Positions 1 through 7,177 are shown, numbered from the stretch's first letter. The stretch is DNA of 9,925 bases from Gammaproteobacteria bacterium (GCA_018334525.1 JAGXLT010000015.1:1-9925); one strand, 5' to 3'. Notes: generated from the letters alone by a model not told the origin. Program-made: numbers and translations.

Positions 1-1
1 T

Positions 2-640
2 CCGCCTGGCGTGATGGCTGCTGTTATCGGGCCCAATGGCGCCGGCAAATCCACGCTGTTAAAAGCTGTCTTGGGTTTACTTAAGCCAGTGGCAGGACAT
101 GTGCGTTTTTTAGGTCGACCGTTAAGCGAAATGCGTCAGTCAATCGCTTACTCGCCACAACGCCAAAGTGTGGACTGGGACTTCCCCACCACGGCAGGCG
201 ATGTTGTGGAAATGGGCCTGTATGGCGAGCTTGGCTGGTTTAAACGGCCTAAGCGGGAACATCGGGTGCGTGCATTAGCCGCGCTGCAGGAAGTGGGCAT
301 GGAGGCATTTGCTGATCGGCAGATCAGCGAACTCTCGGGTGGTCAGCAACAGCGAGTTTTTATTGCGCGCGCCCTGGTGCAGGACACTCCCATCATTATT
401 TTGGATGGGCCTACCGCAGGCGTCGATGTTACTACCGAGAACATTATCCTCGAGCTGATGAAACGACTGCGTGACCGCGGAAAAACGCTCATTGTTGTGC
501 ATCACGACTTAACAAACGTACAAGCGCATTTTGACTGGCTCGTCATGCTCAACGTTCAACTCGTTGCTCAGGGTCCCCTTGAGCAGGTGTTTACTGAAGA
601 GAACCTTCGCGCCACCTATGGTCGTCGTTTAAGCCCATGA
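2..640 (+). CDS. Metal (Mn/Zn/Fe-type) ABC transporter ATP-binding protein, 5' partial, Walker B Glu replaced by Gly
   Basis: This is the cytoplasmic ATPase that would power the two permeases encoded just downstream. The reading frame is open to the left edge, and about 30 N-terminal residues of the usual ~245 are missing, so the GTG at 11 is an internal valine and not the start. Visible motifs are Walker A GPNGAGKST (29-55), the Q-loop in YSPQR (Gln at 158-160), signature LSGGQQQR (from 332), D-loop AGVD (416-427) and switch His in VHHDL (503-505). The stretches SVDWDFPTT, RQISELSGGQQQRVFIARAL and VHHDL match the TroB/MntB/SitB branch rather than ZnuC. Oddly, Walker B reads IIILDGPTAGVD: the catalytic Glu is Gly (GGG, 407-409), one transition away from GAG. 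The stop overlaps the next start (ATGA), so translation is probably coupled. The family is certain; the metal (Mn, Zn or Fe) cannot be read from the sequence. Confidence 0.95.
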   Translation, partial: PPGVMAAVIGPNGAGKSTLLKAVLGLLKPVAGHVRFLGRPLSEMRQSIAYSPQRQSVDWDFPTTAGDVVEMGLYGELGWFKRPKREHRVRALAALQEVGMEAFADRQISELSGGQQQRVFIARALVQDTPIIILDGPTAGVDVTTENIILELMKRLRDRGKTLIVVHHDLTNVQAHFDWLVMLNVQLVAQGPLEQVFTEENLRATYGRRLSP

Positions 641-1590
641 GTTTTTTGCAGGATTTACTGAGCAGCCAAATCGTACAACTCGTGGTCGTTGGGGCCGCAC
701 TGCTCGGCGCGCTTAGTGGCATTCTTGGCAGTTTTGCCGTGCTGCGCCAGCAAAGCCTGCTGGGCGATACGTTAAGCCATGCCGCACTGCCCGGGGTCTG
801 CATCGGATATCTGATTGCCGGCGAGCGCCAATTAAGTCTGCTACTGCCTGCTGCGCTAGTAACCGGTGCGCTGGCTGCCCTAACCGTGATGCTGATCACC
901 CACCGCACTCGACTTAAAACCGATGCCGCACTCGGTATCGCCTTAAGTGTATTTTTTGCGATTGGAACCGTGCTTCTGACCCTGATTCAGGCGCAAGGCA
1001 ATGTGAGCAGCGCAGGGCTCAGTAGCTTTTTATTCGGTCAGGCGGCGGCTATTACCAAAGGCGATATTTCCGTAATGGTTGGCACGGGGGCACTCCTGCT
1101 GAGTGTCGTCATCCTCTTTTGGAAAGAATTCAAGCTCGTCAGTTTTGATCCGGCGTCGGCTCAAGCTTTGGGCCTGCCTGTATTGGCCCTAGAAGGCGCC
1201 TTAACCATCATTGTTGCCGTTGCTGTGGTTCTTGGTTTGCAATTAGTCGGGGTGATTTTGATGGTTGCGCTGTTAATAGCACCAGCAGCCGCGGCCCGAC
1301 AGTGGACGCAATCCCTAAGCAGCATGGTGGTATTAGCTGGCGTGATTGGTGCCATTGCCGGAGCGGGAGGGGCTTTGGTAAGTGCCACCGGGCGAGGTCT
1401 TGCCACCGGGCCTGTCGTGGTTTTAATCGTGACCGGCGTTGTGGTGGTGTCTTTGCTGATCGCGCCTAAACGCGGCGTGTTATGGCAGGCACTGGCCCGA
1501 CGTCAGCTCACCAAAAAGCTACCCATGGTGTCATTACGATATGATGCCAAACGCCGAAAATTTCCCATTCGCGGAGTCAGACGCGGATGA
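637..1590 (+). CDS. Metal ABC transporter permease, ABC-3 family (first of two)
   Basis: Inner-membrane permease of a Mn/Zn/Fe-type importer, 317 residues. It has about nine hydrophobic stretches between residues ~14 and ~277 and the ABC-3 family signature around residues 42-53 (LLGDTLSHAALP, equivalent to DAISHAVLP in relatives). GQAAAITKGD and SFDPASAQALGLP are further family landmarks. After the last membrane segment comes APKRGVLW and a basic tail of about 40 residues (many Lys/Arg), as in TroC-like permeases; unlike the second permease it has no clear folded domain there. The ATG overlaps the ATPase stop and its own TGA overlaps the next ATG, so the three genes are one translationally coupled unit. 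It probably pairs with the second permease as a heterodimer, as in TroCD or SitCD; this is inference from gene order. The family call is certain, the substrate is not. Confidence 0.95.
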   Translation: MSFLQDLLSSQIVQLVVVGAALLGALSGILGSFAVLRQQSLLGDTLSHAALPGVCIGYLIAGERQLSLLLPAALVTGALAALTVMLITHRTRLKTDAALGIALSVFFAIGTVLLTLIQAQGNVSSAGLSSFLFGQAAAITKGDISVMVGTGALLLSVVILFWKEFKLVSFDPASAQALGLPVLALEGALTIIVAVAVVLGLQLVGVILMVALLIAPAAAARQWTQSLSSMVVLAGVIGAIAGAGGALVSATGRGLATGPVVVLIVTGVVVVSLLIAPKRGVLWQALARRQLTKKLPMVSLRYDAKRRKFPIRGVRRG

Positions 1591-2690
1591 TTGCCGTCAG
1601 TATTATTCTCACCGGCGTGCTCGCGTCCGCTTCCGCCGCATTACTCGGCACCTTTTTAGTCCTTCGTGGCAGCGCCATGCTGTCAGATGCCATCAGCCAC
1701 TCCATCGTTTTTGGGATTATTCTGGTATGGCTGGTAACTCGTCAGGTCTCAGGGCCTATTCCCGTGCTTGGCGCTGCATTCGCTGGTGTGCTCACGGTTT
1801 TATTAACTCAGTGGCTGGCACAATCACAGCTCGTGCGAATGGATGCGGCCATTGGCCTTGTTTTTCCCGCCCTTTTTGCGGCGGGCGTTTTGTTGATCTC
1901 TTTGTACGCGCGCGAGGTCCATATCCACACCGATACCATCCTGCTGGGTGAAATCGGGTTTGTCTGGTTAAACACCATTTCGCTGGCCGGTTGGGAGATA
2001 CCCGTATCGATCATCACCCTTGGCCTGGTACTCACTGCCAATCTGTTGTTTGTGGGTTTTTTTTGGCATCCACTTAAACTGGCCACCTTTGATCCCGCGC
2101 TGGCAGCAGCGCTAGGGCTATTCCCCAGCGCGCTCTACTACGCATTAATGACCCTAACCAGCATTACTGCTGTTGCCGCTTTTGATGCTGTTGGCGCCAT
2201 TTTGTTTGTGGCTTTTGTCATTGTTCCACCGGCCACCGCTTATCTGCTTACGCAGCGACTCTGGTTAATCGTTTGCCTAGCTGTCGGGTTTTCCACTGCC
2301 GCCTGCATCTCCGGCTATGCACTAGCGGTTTACTGGAATGTTTCAATTGCCGGGATGATGGCCAGCATGACAGGGGTGGGGTTTGCGCTTGCACTGTTGT
2401 TTGCCCCCCAACAGGGCCTACTCGCGCAAATGCTTCGACGAAAAAAAGCGCGCCTGGAACATGATTGCCGCGTCATGCTCGCGCACTTGCTGACCCATCA
2501 AGGCACACCTCAAGTTGATGAGGAAAACACTCAGGCGGCATTAACTCAGCATTTAAACTGGCCACAATCCCATGCTGATGCGATCATCAAGCGCGGCATT
2601 GATCATGCATTGATTGAAAAAAATGGTAATCTGCTGAGATTAAAACCGGCCGGGGAAGCAGCAGCACGGGAGCTGTTTGCTCGTCGGTAA
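1587..2690 (+). CDS. Metal ABC transporter permease, ABC-3 family (second), with C-terminal winged-helix-like tail
   Basis: Second inner-membrane permease of the metal importer, 367 residues. The first ~277 form the usual ABC-3 membrane domain: MLSDAISHSIVFG near residue 31, the conserved TFDPALAAALGL after the central segments, and FAPQQG closing the last helix (residues 272-277). The remaining ~90 residues are hydrophilic and resemble a small winged-helix domain. An Arg/Lys-rich linker (RRKKAR) is followed by helical stretches, then IDHALIEKNGNLLRLKPAG and a final helix ending FARR, like the DNA-binding part of DtxR-type regulators up to their RRH motif but without the metal-binding and dimerisation parts. 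Permeases with such tails are known, Chlamydia YtgCR being the extreme case. The start is ATG in an ATGA overlap, with GGAG at 1573-1576 ten bases upstream. An A7 run (2441-2447) marks the linker. The permease call is firm; the tail fold is a judgement from pattern. Confidence 0.93.
   Translation: MIAVSIILTGVLASASAALLGTFLVLRGSAMLSDAISHSIVFGIILVWLVTRQVSGPIPVLGAAFAGVLTVLLTQWLAQSQLVRMDAAIGLVFPALFAAGVLLISLYAREVHIHTDTILLGEIGFVWLNTISLAGWEIPVSIITLGLVLTANLLFVGFFWHPLKLATFDPALAAALGLFPSALYYALMTLTSITAVAAFDAVGAILFVAFVIVPPATAYLLTQRLWLIVCLAVGFSTAACISGYALAVYWNVSIAGMMASMTGVGFALALLFAPQQGLLAQMLRRKKARLEHDCRVMLAHLLTHQGTPQVDEENTQAALTQHLNWPQSHADAIIKRGIDHALIEKNGNLLRLKPAGEAAARELFARR
2441..2484 (+). other. Candidate slippery A7 site with downstream hairpin at the permease/winged-helix junction
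   Basis: The zero frame reads CGA AAA AAA GCG, giving the heptamer A_AAA_AAA in the phase needed for -1 frameshifting. Right after it, GCGCG (2448-2452) pairs with CGCGC (2480-2484), and inside that CATGA (2460-2464) pairs with TCATG (2473-2477). In the -1 frame five residues (SAPGT) follow and then TGA at 2462-2464, giving a ~292-residue permease without its tail. The +1 frame also stops soon, at 2491-2493. Against it: there is no spacer before the outer stem, no Shine-Dalgarno-like stimulator just upstream, and other A7 runs occur in the window (2617-2623, 5096-5102). It is a candidate only. Confidence 0.3.
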
Positions 2691-2693
2691 GGA
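2688..2693 (+). promoter_or_regulatory. Ribosome binding site of the EamA transporter gene
   Basis: TAAGGA lies 9 bases before the ATG at 2703 and overlaps the TAA stop of the preceding permease. The spacing is ideal, so this start is well supported and the gene can be read from the same transcript as the metal importer. Confidence 0.7.
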
Positions 2694-2702
2694 CCGGGAC
2701 CC

Positions 2703-3566
2703 ATGAATTATTTAATCTTCGTTACCGTACTTTGGGCGTTTTCCTTCAGCCTGATCGGGGAATATCTGGCTGGCCATGTCGATAGCGACTTTGCCGTACT
2801 CAGCCGAGTCGTTCTGGCCGGCCTGCTATTTCTACCCCTGACAAAATTTCGCGGCCTGCCACGCACACTAACCAGCGGTGTCACGCTTGTAGGCATGGTG
2901 CAATTCGGTATCACCTACCTCTGCCTGTACCGTGCCTTTGGTTACCTGAGCGTACCTGAGATTCTGCTGTTTACCATCACAACGCCCATTTATGTGGCTT
3001 TAATCGATGACTCTTTATTCCGTCGCTTCTCCCCGGTCTCTCTCCTCGCCGCACTGATCGCCGTGGGAGGCGCTGCGGTGATTCGCTATGACGGCATCAC
3101 AGAAGACTTTTTCATTGGCTTTTTATTAATTCAGTTGGCAAATTTTGCGTTTGCAGCCGGTCAGGTCGGGTACAAACACATACTCAGGCGACACCCTGAT
3201 ACCGGCCCGGCTTACCAGCACTTTTTCTACTTTTATGTCGGCGCCTTACTGATTGCAGGACCCAGCTTCGTTATCTTTGGAAATATGCAGATGCTACCAA
3301 CCACGCTCACTCAGTGGGGTGTGCTGTTATGGCTCGGCATAGCAGCTTCAGGGGCCGGCCTGTATTTCTGGAACCAGGGCGCTCGTTGGGTTGATGCAGG
3401 CACGCTCGCCGTTATGAATAATGCGCTAGTTCCCGCGGGACTGGTTGTAAATTTAGTGATTTGGAATCGCGATGTCGATTTGCTCCGCTTAGCACTGGGC
3501 GGTGCCATCATCGCCGGATCACTATGGATTAATGCCCGCTTTAGACTGAGAAACAGTCCACAGTAA
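2703..3566 (+). CDS. EamA/DMT-family transporter
   Basis: Polytopic inner-membrane protein of 287 residues from the drug/metabolite transporter superfamily. It consists of two EamA repeats of about 140 residues, together about ten hydrophobic segments. The first repeat starts at the N-terminus (TVLWAFSFSLIGEYLA) and contains the typical IPEILLF-like stretch (SVPEILLFTITTPIYVAL). The second begins near residue 140 and ends with TLAVMNNALVPAGLVVNLVIW, the usual late-repeat region, followed by a short basic tail. Members of this superfamily move amino acids, amines, sugars or other small metabolites, usually outward. The pattern is closest to the carboxylate/amino-acid/amine group as I recall it, but the substrate cannot be deduced. 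It starts 12 bases after the metal permease on the same strand, so co-transcription is likely; a functional link to metal uptake is not shown. Confidence 0.9.
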   Translation: MNYLIFVTVLWAFSFSLIGEYLAGHVDSDFAVLSRVVLAGLLFLPLTKFRGLPRTLTSGVTLVGMVQFGITYLCLYRAFGYLSVPEILLFTITTPIYVALIDDSLFRRFSPVSLLAALIAVGGAAVIRYDGITEDFFIGFLLIQLANFAFAAGQVGYKHILRRHPDTGPAYQHFFYFYVGALLIAGPSFVIFGNMQMLPTTLTQWGVLLWLGIAASGAGLYFWNQGARWVDAGTLAVMNNALVPAGLVVNLVIWNRDVDLLRLALGGAIIAGSLWINARFRLRNSPQ

Positions 3567-3595
3567 CGAGCGCCTGTGCATGTTTTGCTTAAGGC

Positions 3596-5158
3596 ATGCC
3601 GAAACCAGAACGCCCCCAGCTTGCAACTCGACTTATTGCTGCCGGTCTTTTAGATGCGGCAGGCTGCGACGAGGCTCTTGCGACTATCGAGCGCCATGCG
3701 GGATCTTTCATTCGATACCTGCTCGACGAAGCGTTACTTCCACCCTCTCCGTTAGCCGACATAATTGCTGAAGAATTTGATCTGCCTTTGTTATCGGGCT
3801 ATCAGTGGCAAGCACAGCCAACTGCAATCAATCAGGTTGACCCTGCTTTAATTCGGCGACTCCGGGTGCTTCCACTGTCACAAACTGACGGCAGTCTGCA
3901 GGTTGCCATCTCTGATCCGACTGAGTTGGGCGCTTTAGACGAAATCAGCTTTCAGACCGGGCTACCCACAGAGCCCATGATTGTGGCTGATGACGCGCTG
4001 AGCACCCAAATTGCTGCCACGCTGGGCCGTGTTGATCATGGCTTTGAGACGACGACCCCCACCACAGCCACTGAAGTGAATGACGATCGCGATGACGACA
4101 CCCCGGTGATTCGATTTGTAAACCGGCTACTGCATCAGGCGATGGACGATACGGCATCTGATGTTCATATCGAACCGTTCGAAGGCTTTTGCCGTATCCG
4201 TTTTCGTCAGGATGGCATTCTGCATGAAGTGGCAACACCACCCATTACCATGGCAGGCCGCATTGCCGCCCGCATCAAGGTTATGGCCCGGCTTGATATC
4301 GCTGAGCGCAGAATCCCTCAGGACGGCCGTCTGCGACTGCAGAATAACGCTGGAGACAATGTGGACTTTCGAGTCAGCACCTGTCCCACGCTTTATGGGG
4401 AAAAGCTGGTTCTTCGACTACTGTCCACAGCTGAAAATGCGCCTGCGCTCGACTGTCTGGGGCTGGAGCCTGAACAACTTGCGGCGTATATCCATGCCAT
4501 TGATCGCCCGCACGGCATGATTTTAGTCACCGGACCCACTGGCTCTGGCAAAACCGTAACGCTATATAGCGGGCTGCGACGGCTTAACAGCACCGAGCGC
4601 AATATTTTAACCGTTGAGGATCCTGTGGAAATCAATCTGCCCGGCGTGAATCAGGTCGGCATTAATCCCAAAGCAGGGCTCGATTTTCCGCGCACTTTGC
4701 GGGCCTTTCTGCGCCAGGATCCCGACGTCATTATGGTCGGCGAGATTCGTGACCGAGAAACGGCCGATATCGCCATTAAAGCCGCACAAACCGGGCATTT
4801 AGTGTTATCAACACTACATACCAATGATGCACCCAGCGCGATCACCCGCCTACTGAACATGGGCATAGAGCCCTGGAACATTGTGGCCTCCGTTAATCTC
4901 ATTATCGCTCAACGTCTGGTCCGCCGGCTTTGCGCCGCCTGCGGCCCCGAACAGGCCGGATGTGCCCAATGCACCGATGGCTATCACGGCCGAATTGGTA
5001 TTTACCAGCTCTTACCCATCAATGCGAACGCATCCAGTGAAATCCTAGCCGGAACGACACCCGTTGCGAGTGAGGATTTACGTAGCGCTGGCAACAAAAA
5101 AATCCGCCAGGGGCTGACCAGTCGCTCTGAAGTCCTACGAATAACAAACGAGTCTTGA
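3596..5158 (+). CDS. pilB: Type IV pilus extension ATPase PilB
   Basis: Cytoplasmic hexameric ATPase that drives pilin polymerisation with PilC. Its 520 residues contain an N-terminal T2SSE-type domain (about 5-140), an acidic linker (VNDDRDDD) and the ATPase core. Motifs are Walker A GPTGSGKT (313-320), Asp box EDPVE (341-345), Walker B VIMVGEIRD (378-386) and His box TGHLVLSTLHTN (399-410). The zinc site is Cys446, Cys449, Cys456 and Cys459. Only six residues separate the two Cys pairs, against roughly 30 in typical PilB, which together with short linkers explains a protein some 45-60 residues below the usual length. GRIGIYQLLPI and VRQG-like IRQGLTSRSEVLRIT still follow in frame, so it is not a frameshift. 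The ATG is the first start after an in-frame TAA at 3590; a TAAGG sits only one base before it, so the initiation signal is poor. pilC follows with an overlap. GspE is the alternative, but the pilD/pilC context favours PilB. Confidence 0.95.
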   Translation: MPKPERPQLATRLIAAGLLDAAGCDEALATIERHAGSFIRYLLDEALLPPSPLADIIAEEFDLPLLSGYQWQAQPTAINQVDPALIRRLRVLPLSQTDGSLQVAISDPTELGALDEISFQTGLPTEPMIVADDALSTQIAATLGRVDHGFETTTPTTATEVNDDRDDDTPVIRFVNRLLHQAMDDTASDVHIEPFEGFCRIRFRQDGILHEVATPPITMAGRIAARIKVMARLDIAERRIPQDGRLRLQNNAGDNVDFRVSTCPTLYGEKLVLRLLSTAENAPALDCLGLEPEQLAAYIHAIDRPHGMILVTGPTGSGKTVTLYSGLRRLNSTERNILTVEDPVEINLPGVNQVGINPKAGLDFPRTLRAFLRQDPDVIMVGEIRDRETADIAIKAAQTGHLVLSTLHTNDAPSAITRLLNMGIEPWNIVASVNLIIAQRLVRRLCAACGPEQAGCAQCTDGYHGRIGIYQLLPINANASSEILAGTTPVASEDLRSAGNKKIRQGLTSRSEVLRITNES

Positions 5159-6372
5159 CGGTGCGCTGCTACTTTCTTTGGTATGGGATCAATCAACACG
5201 GCAAACTACGCTGTGGCCTGCACTGGGCCGCTGATGGGCGACAACTGCGAACCCGATTAATCAAAAGCCGGGTTGTTCCACACCGCCAAATGCGTATTCC
5301 TGAAGCCTTCGGCCGACTCGCCAAGGCCAACGCTGAAGCAGGCGGCAGCAAGCAGGTGCCCGCACTGCTGCGGCAACTCGCCACCCTGAGCAGCGCAGGC
5401 ATTCCTCTCGTACAAGCATTAGAAATTATTCGCAGTACAACGCAACACCGCGGCTTAGCCCAGGCAATAGATGAAGTGATCATCAACATTGCCTCCGGAC
5501 AACCGCTAGCCACCAGTCTGCGGGCCCATCCACAATTATTTGATGCGATTACCTGCAATCTGATTCAAGCCGGCGAACAGGCAAGCGCGCTTGAGCCACT
5601 ACTGGGGCGGGTTGCTCAACATGCCGAGCAACAAGCGCTGCTGAGACAGAAAGTCCAACGAGCCATGCGCTATCCGTTGCTCGTCCTTTCCGTTGCCAGC
5701 GCGGTCAGTCTGGCTCTGCTACTTTTTGTGGTGCCGCGTTTCGCTGAGATGTTTGGCGATTTTGGGGCCGAACTACCAGCTGTCACCGCCCGCGTGCTCA
5801 GTGCCTCAGAATGGCTGCAATCAGGTGGCTGGCAATCCGGTGTTGGCATCGGACTATGCATTTTTCTCACGTTGCGGAGCACTAAGTACCTGCCCGGCCT
5901 GTCTTCAGGCATCGACAAACTCAAACTCCGCATTCCACTTTTTGGTGCGTTTCAGCAACGTGCGCTGATTGCACGCCTGACACGCACACTCGCTTTAATG
6001 CTGCAGGCCGGAATGCCTCTCTCTGAAGCTCTTCCGGGTGCTGCCGAAGCAACCAGCAATCAACATTTCCTGCGCCTAACCAAGCAGGTGCAAGCGCAAA
6101 TCAGCAGCGGCCGGGGCCTTGCAGATGCCCTGAGTGACACGTGTGCCTTTCCCGCTCGTATTACTCAAATGATTGCTGTTGGCGAGGAAACCGGAGCTCT
6201 CGGCGGAATGCTTGAACGTGTTGCTGATCACGAAGAAAAAGGAGTGGAAGCTAGCGTTGATTCCCTTGGTGCCATGATTGAGCCCCTATTAATGGTTTTC
6301 CTTGGCGTGGTTGTTGGCGGGCTGGTTCTGGCGATGTATTTGCCCGTCTTTCAAATGGGCGGGGTATTTTGA
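5155..6372 (+). CDS. pilC: Type IV pilus inner-membrane platform protein PilC
   Basis: Inner-membrane platform protein on which PilB acts to push pilins into the fibre; 405 residues. The N-terminal YFLWYGINQHGKLRCG matches the usual FxWxGxNxxGxxxxG opening of PilC. Two GspF/T2SF domains follow, near residues 65-190 (LLRQLATLSSAGIPLVQALE) and 265-390 (LTRTLALMLQAGMPLSEAL), with membrane helices near 172-195, 222-240 and 377-400. VVPRFAEMFGDFGAELPA and the late EETGALGGMLERVADHEE are strong family marks. The start is uncertain. TTG at 5155 overlaps the pilB stop as TTGA, whereas GTG at 5161 lies 2 bases beyond that stop and has GAG (5150-5152) eight bases upstream. The two differ by two residues. 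The end overlaps pilD in the same TTGA fashion, so pilBCD is one coupled operon. Confidence 0.95.
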   Translation: MTVRCYFLWYGINQHGKLRCGLHWAADGRQLRTRLIKSRVVPHRQMRIPEAFGRLAKANAEAGGSKQVPALLRQLATLSSAGIPLVQALEIIRSTTQHRGLAQAIDEVIINIASGQPLATSLRAHPQLFDAITCNLIQAGEQASALEPLLGRVAQHAEQQALLRQKVQRAMRYPLLVLSVASAVSLALLLFVVPRFAEMFGDFGAELPAVTARVLSASEWLQSGGWQSGVGIGLCIFLTLRSTKYLPGLSSGIDKLKLRIPLFGAFQQRALIARLTRTLALMLQAGMPLSEALPGAAEATSNQHFLRLTKQVQAQISSGRGLADALSDTCAFPARITQMIAVGEETGALGGMLERVADHEEKGVEASVDSLGAMIEPLLMVFLGVVVGGLVLAMYLPVFQMGGVF

Positions 6373-7160
6373 ACATTCTTCTCAGCTTTTCTTTCGGCCT
6401 GCTGATCGGCAGTTTTTTAAACGTCGTAATCTATCGATTACCGGTCCGCCTGAAACATTATTGGGCAGGAGGCGGTGTTAACGACGCCCCGCCCGGCATT
6501 CTGTGGCCGGCCTCCTACTGCCCACGATGCAAAATCAGCCTGCGCTGGCATGACAACGTTCCAGTCCTGGGGTGGTTAAAACGCCGTGGTCGATGCCATG
6601 GCTGCCGCGGGTCAATTGCTTTGCGCTACCCGTTAATCGAACTATTGACGGCGATAAGCTTTGGCATTGTTGCCGGACAGATGGGCGTCGGCATCATCGG
6701 GGCTTCGGCCATGGCACTGAGCGCATGGCTGATTGCGCTGGCCGCGATTGATCAGGCACATTTTATTCTGCCGGATTGCCTAACACTGACCGGCTTATGG
6801 GCAGGTCTTATTTTTGCGGTCGGTCCTGGCCCTTTAACACCCACTGAGGCGATTATTGGCAGTGCGTTCGGTTACCTGATCTTATGGTCCATGAATGCTC
6901 TACATCACCTGCTCACAGGCGAATTTGGTATGGGAAACGGTGACTTCAAACTGCTTGCCATGTTGGGAGCATGGCAGGGCCCCTGGGCTTTGCCGTTTAT
7001 ACTCATGCTGGCAGCAAGCGGCGGCGCAGTGGTTGCCATTACGCGTATCGCCCTGGGCAAAGCCGGACGCAAAGATCCGATGCCGTTTGGACCCTGGCTA
7101 GCCGGAGCGGGATGGATCGCGTTAGTCTCTAACAACAGCCGGAGTTTCTTCCCCTTCTAA
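6369..7160 (+). CDS. pilD: Prepilin peptidase / N-methyltransferase PilD
   Basis: Inner-membrane aspartic protease that cuts type IV prepilins and N-methylates the new terminus; it normally serves type II secretion pseudopilins too. Its 263 residues are shorter than the usual ~285-290, mainly because the N-terminus begins almost at the first membrane helix (FGLLIGSFLNVVIYRLP). A cytoplasmic loop carries the zinc tetracysteine Cys51-x2-Cys54 and Cys76-x2-Cys79. The catalytic aspartates are Asp128 in AAIDQAHFILPD and Asp192 in the GxGD motif (GMGNGDFKLLAMLGAW). All are intact, so an active, bifunctional enzyme is expected. No ATG or GTG is available at the right place; TTG at 6369, overlapping the pilC TGA, is the likely start, with only a G-rich stretch before it. 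coaE follows after 17 bases. Confidence 0.95.
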   Translation: MNILLSFSFGLLIGSFLNVVIYRLPVRLKHYWAGGGVNDAPPGILWPASYCPRCKISLRWHDNVPVLGWLKRRGRCHGCRGSIALRYPLIELLTAISFGIVAGQMGVGIIGASAMALSAWLIALAAIDQAHFILPDCLTLTGLWAGLIFAVGPGPLTPTEAIIGSAFGYLILWSMNALHHLLTGEFGMGNGDFKLLAMLGAWQGPWALPFILMLAASGGAVVAITRIALGKAGRKDPMPFGPWLAGAGWIALVSNNSRSFFPF

Positions 7161-7165
7161 AGGAG
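7161..7165 (+). promoter_or_regulatory. Ribosome binding site of coaE
   Basis: AGGAG directly after the pilD stop codon, 12 bases before the coaE ATG at 7178. The core is strong but the spacing is longer than the usual 5-9 bases. No better start or site is present nearby. Confidence 0.5.
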
Positions 7166-7177
7166 CTAGCAGATCAT

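Noticed and set aside
11..16. GTG-ATG at 11-16 as the start of the ABC ATPase
   Set aside because: The frame is open to the left edge and Walker A begins only six residues later; family members have about 30 residues before it, so the true start is outside the window.
2057..2064. T8 run in the second permease as a phase-variation tract
   Set aside because: Eight T within GFFW codons is short for phase variation, and nothing else suggests switching; the reading frame is intact.
3578..3599. Inverted repeat GCATG/CATGC between eamA and pilB as a terminator
   Set aside because: Only 5 bp with a 12-base loop and no T-run after it; it also runs into the pilB start, so termination there is not supported.
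4161..4520. A 119-codon open frame inside pilB on the same strand
   Set aside because: It lies wholly inside the conserved PilB ATPase core in another frame and shows no family pattern; it is a by-product of codon use. The same applies to the antisense frames across the permeases and pilC.
5096..5102. A7 run near the 3' end of pilB as a second programmed slip site
   Set aside because: A -1 slip would only replace the last few residues with a short unrelated tail ending near 5130, and there is no clear stem; it looks like chance AAA-AAA codons.
5002..5158. Frameshift or pseudogene at the unusual PilB C-terminus
   Set aside because: GRIGIYQLLPI and IRQGLTSRSEVLRIT follow in the same frame and match the family's end, so the protein is shortened but not broken.
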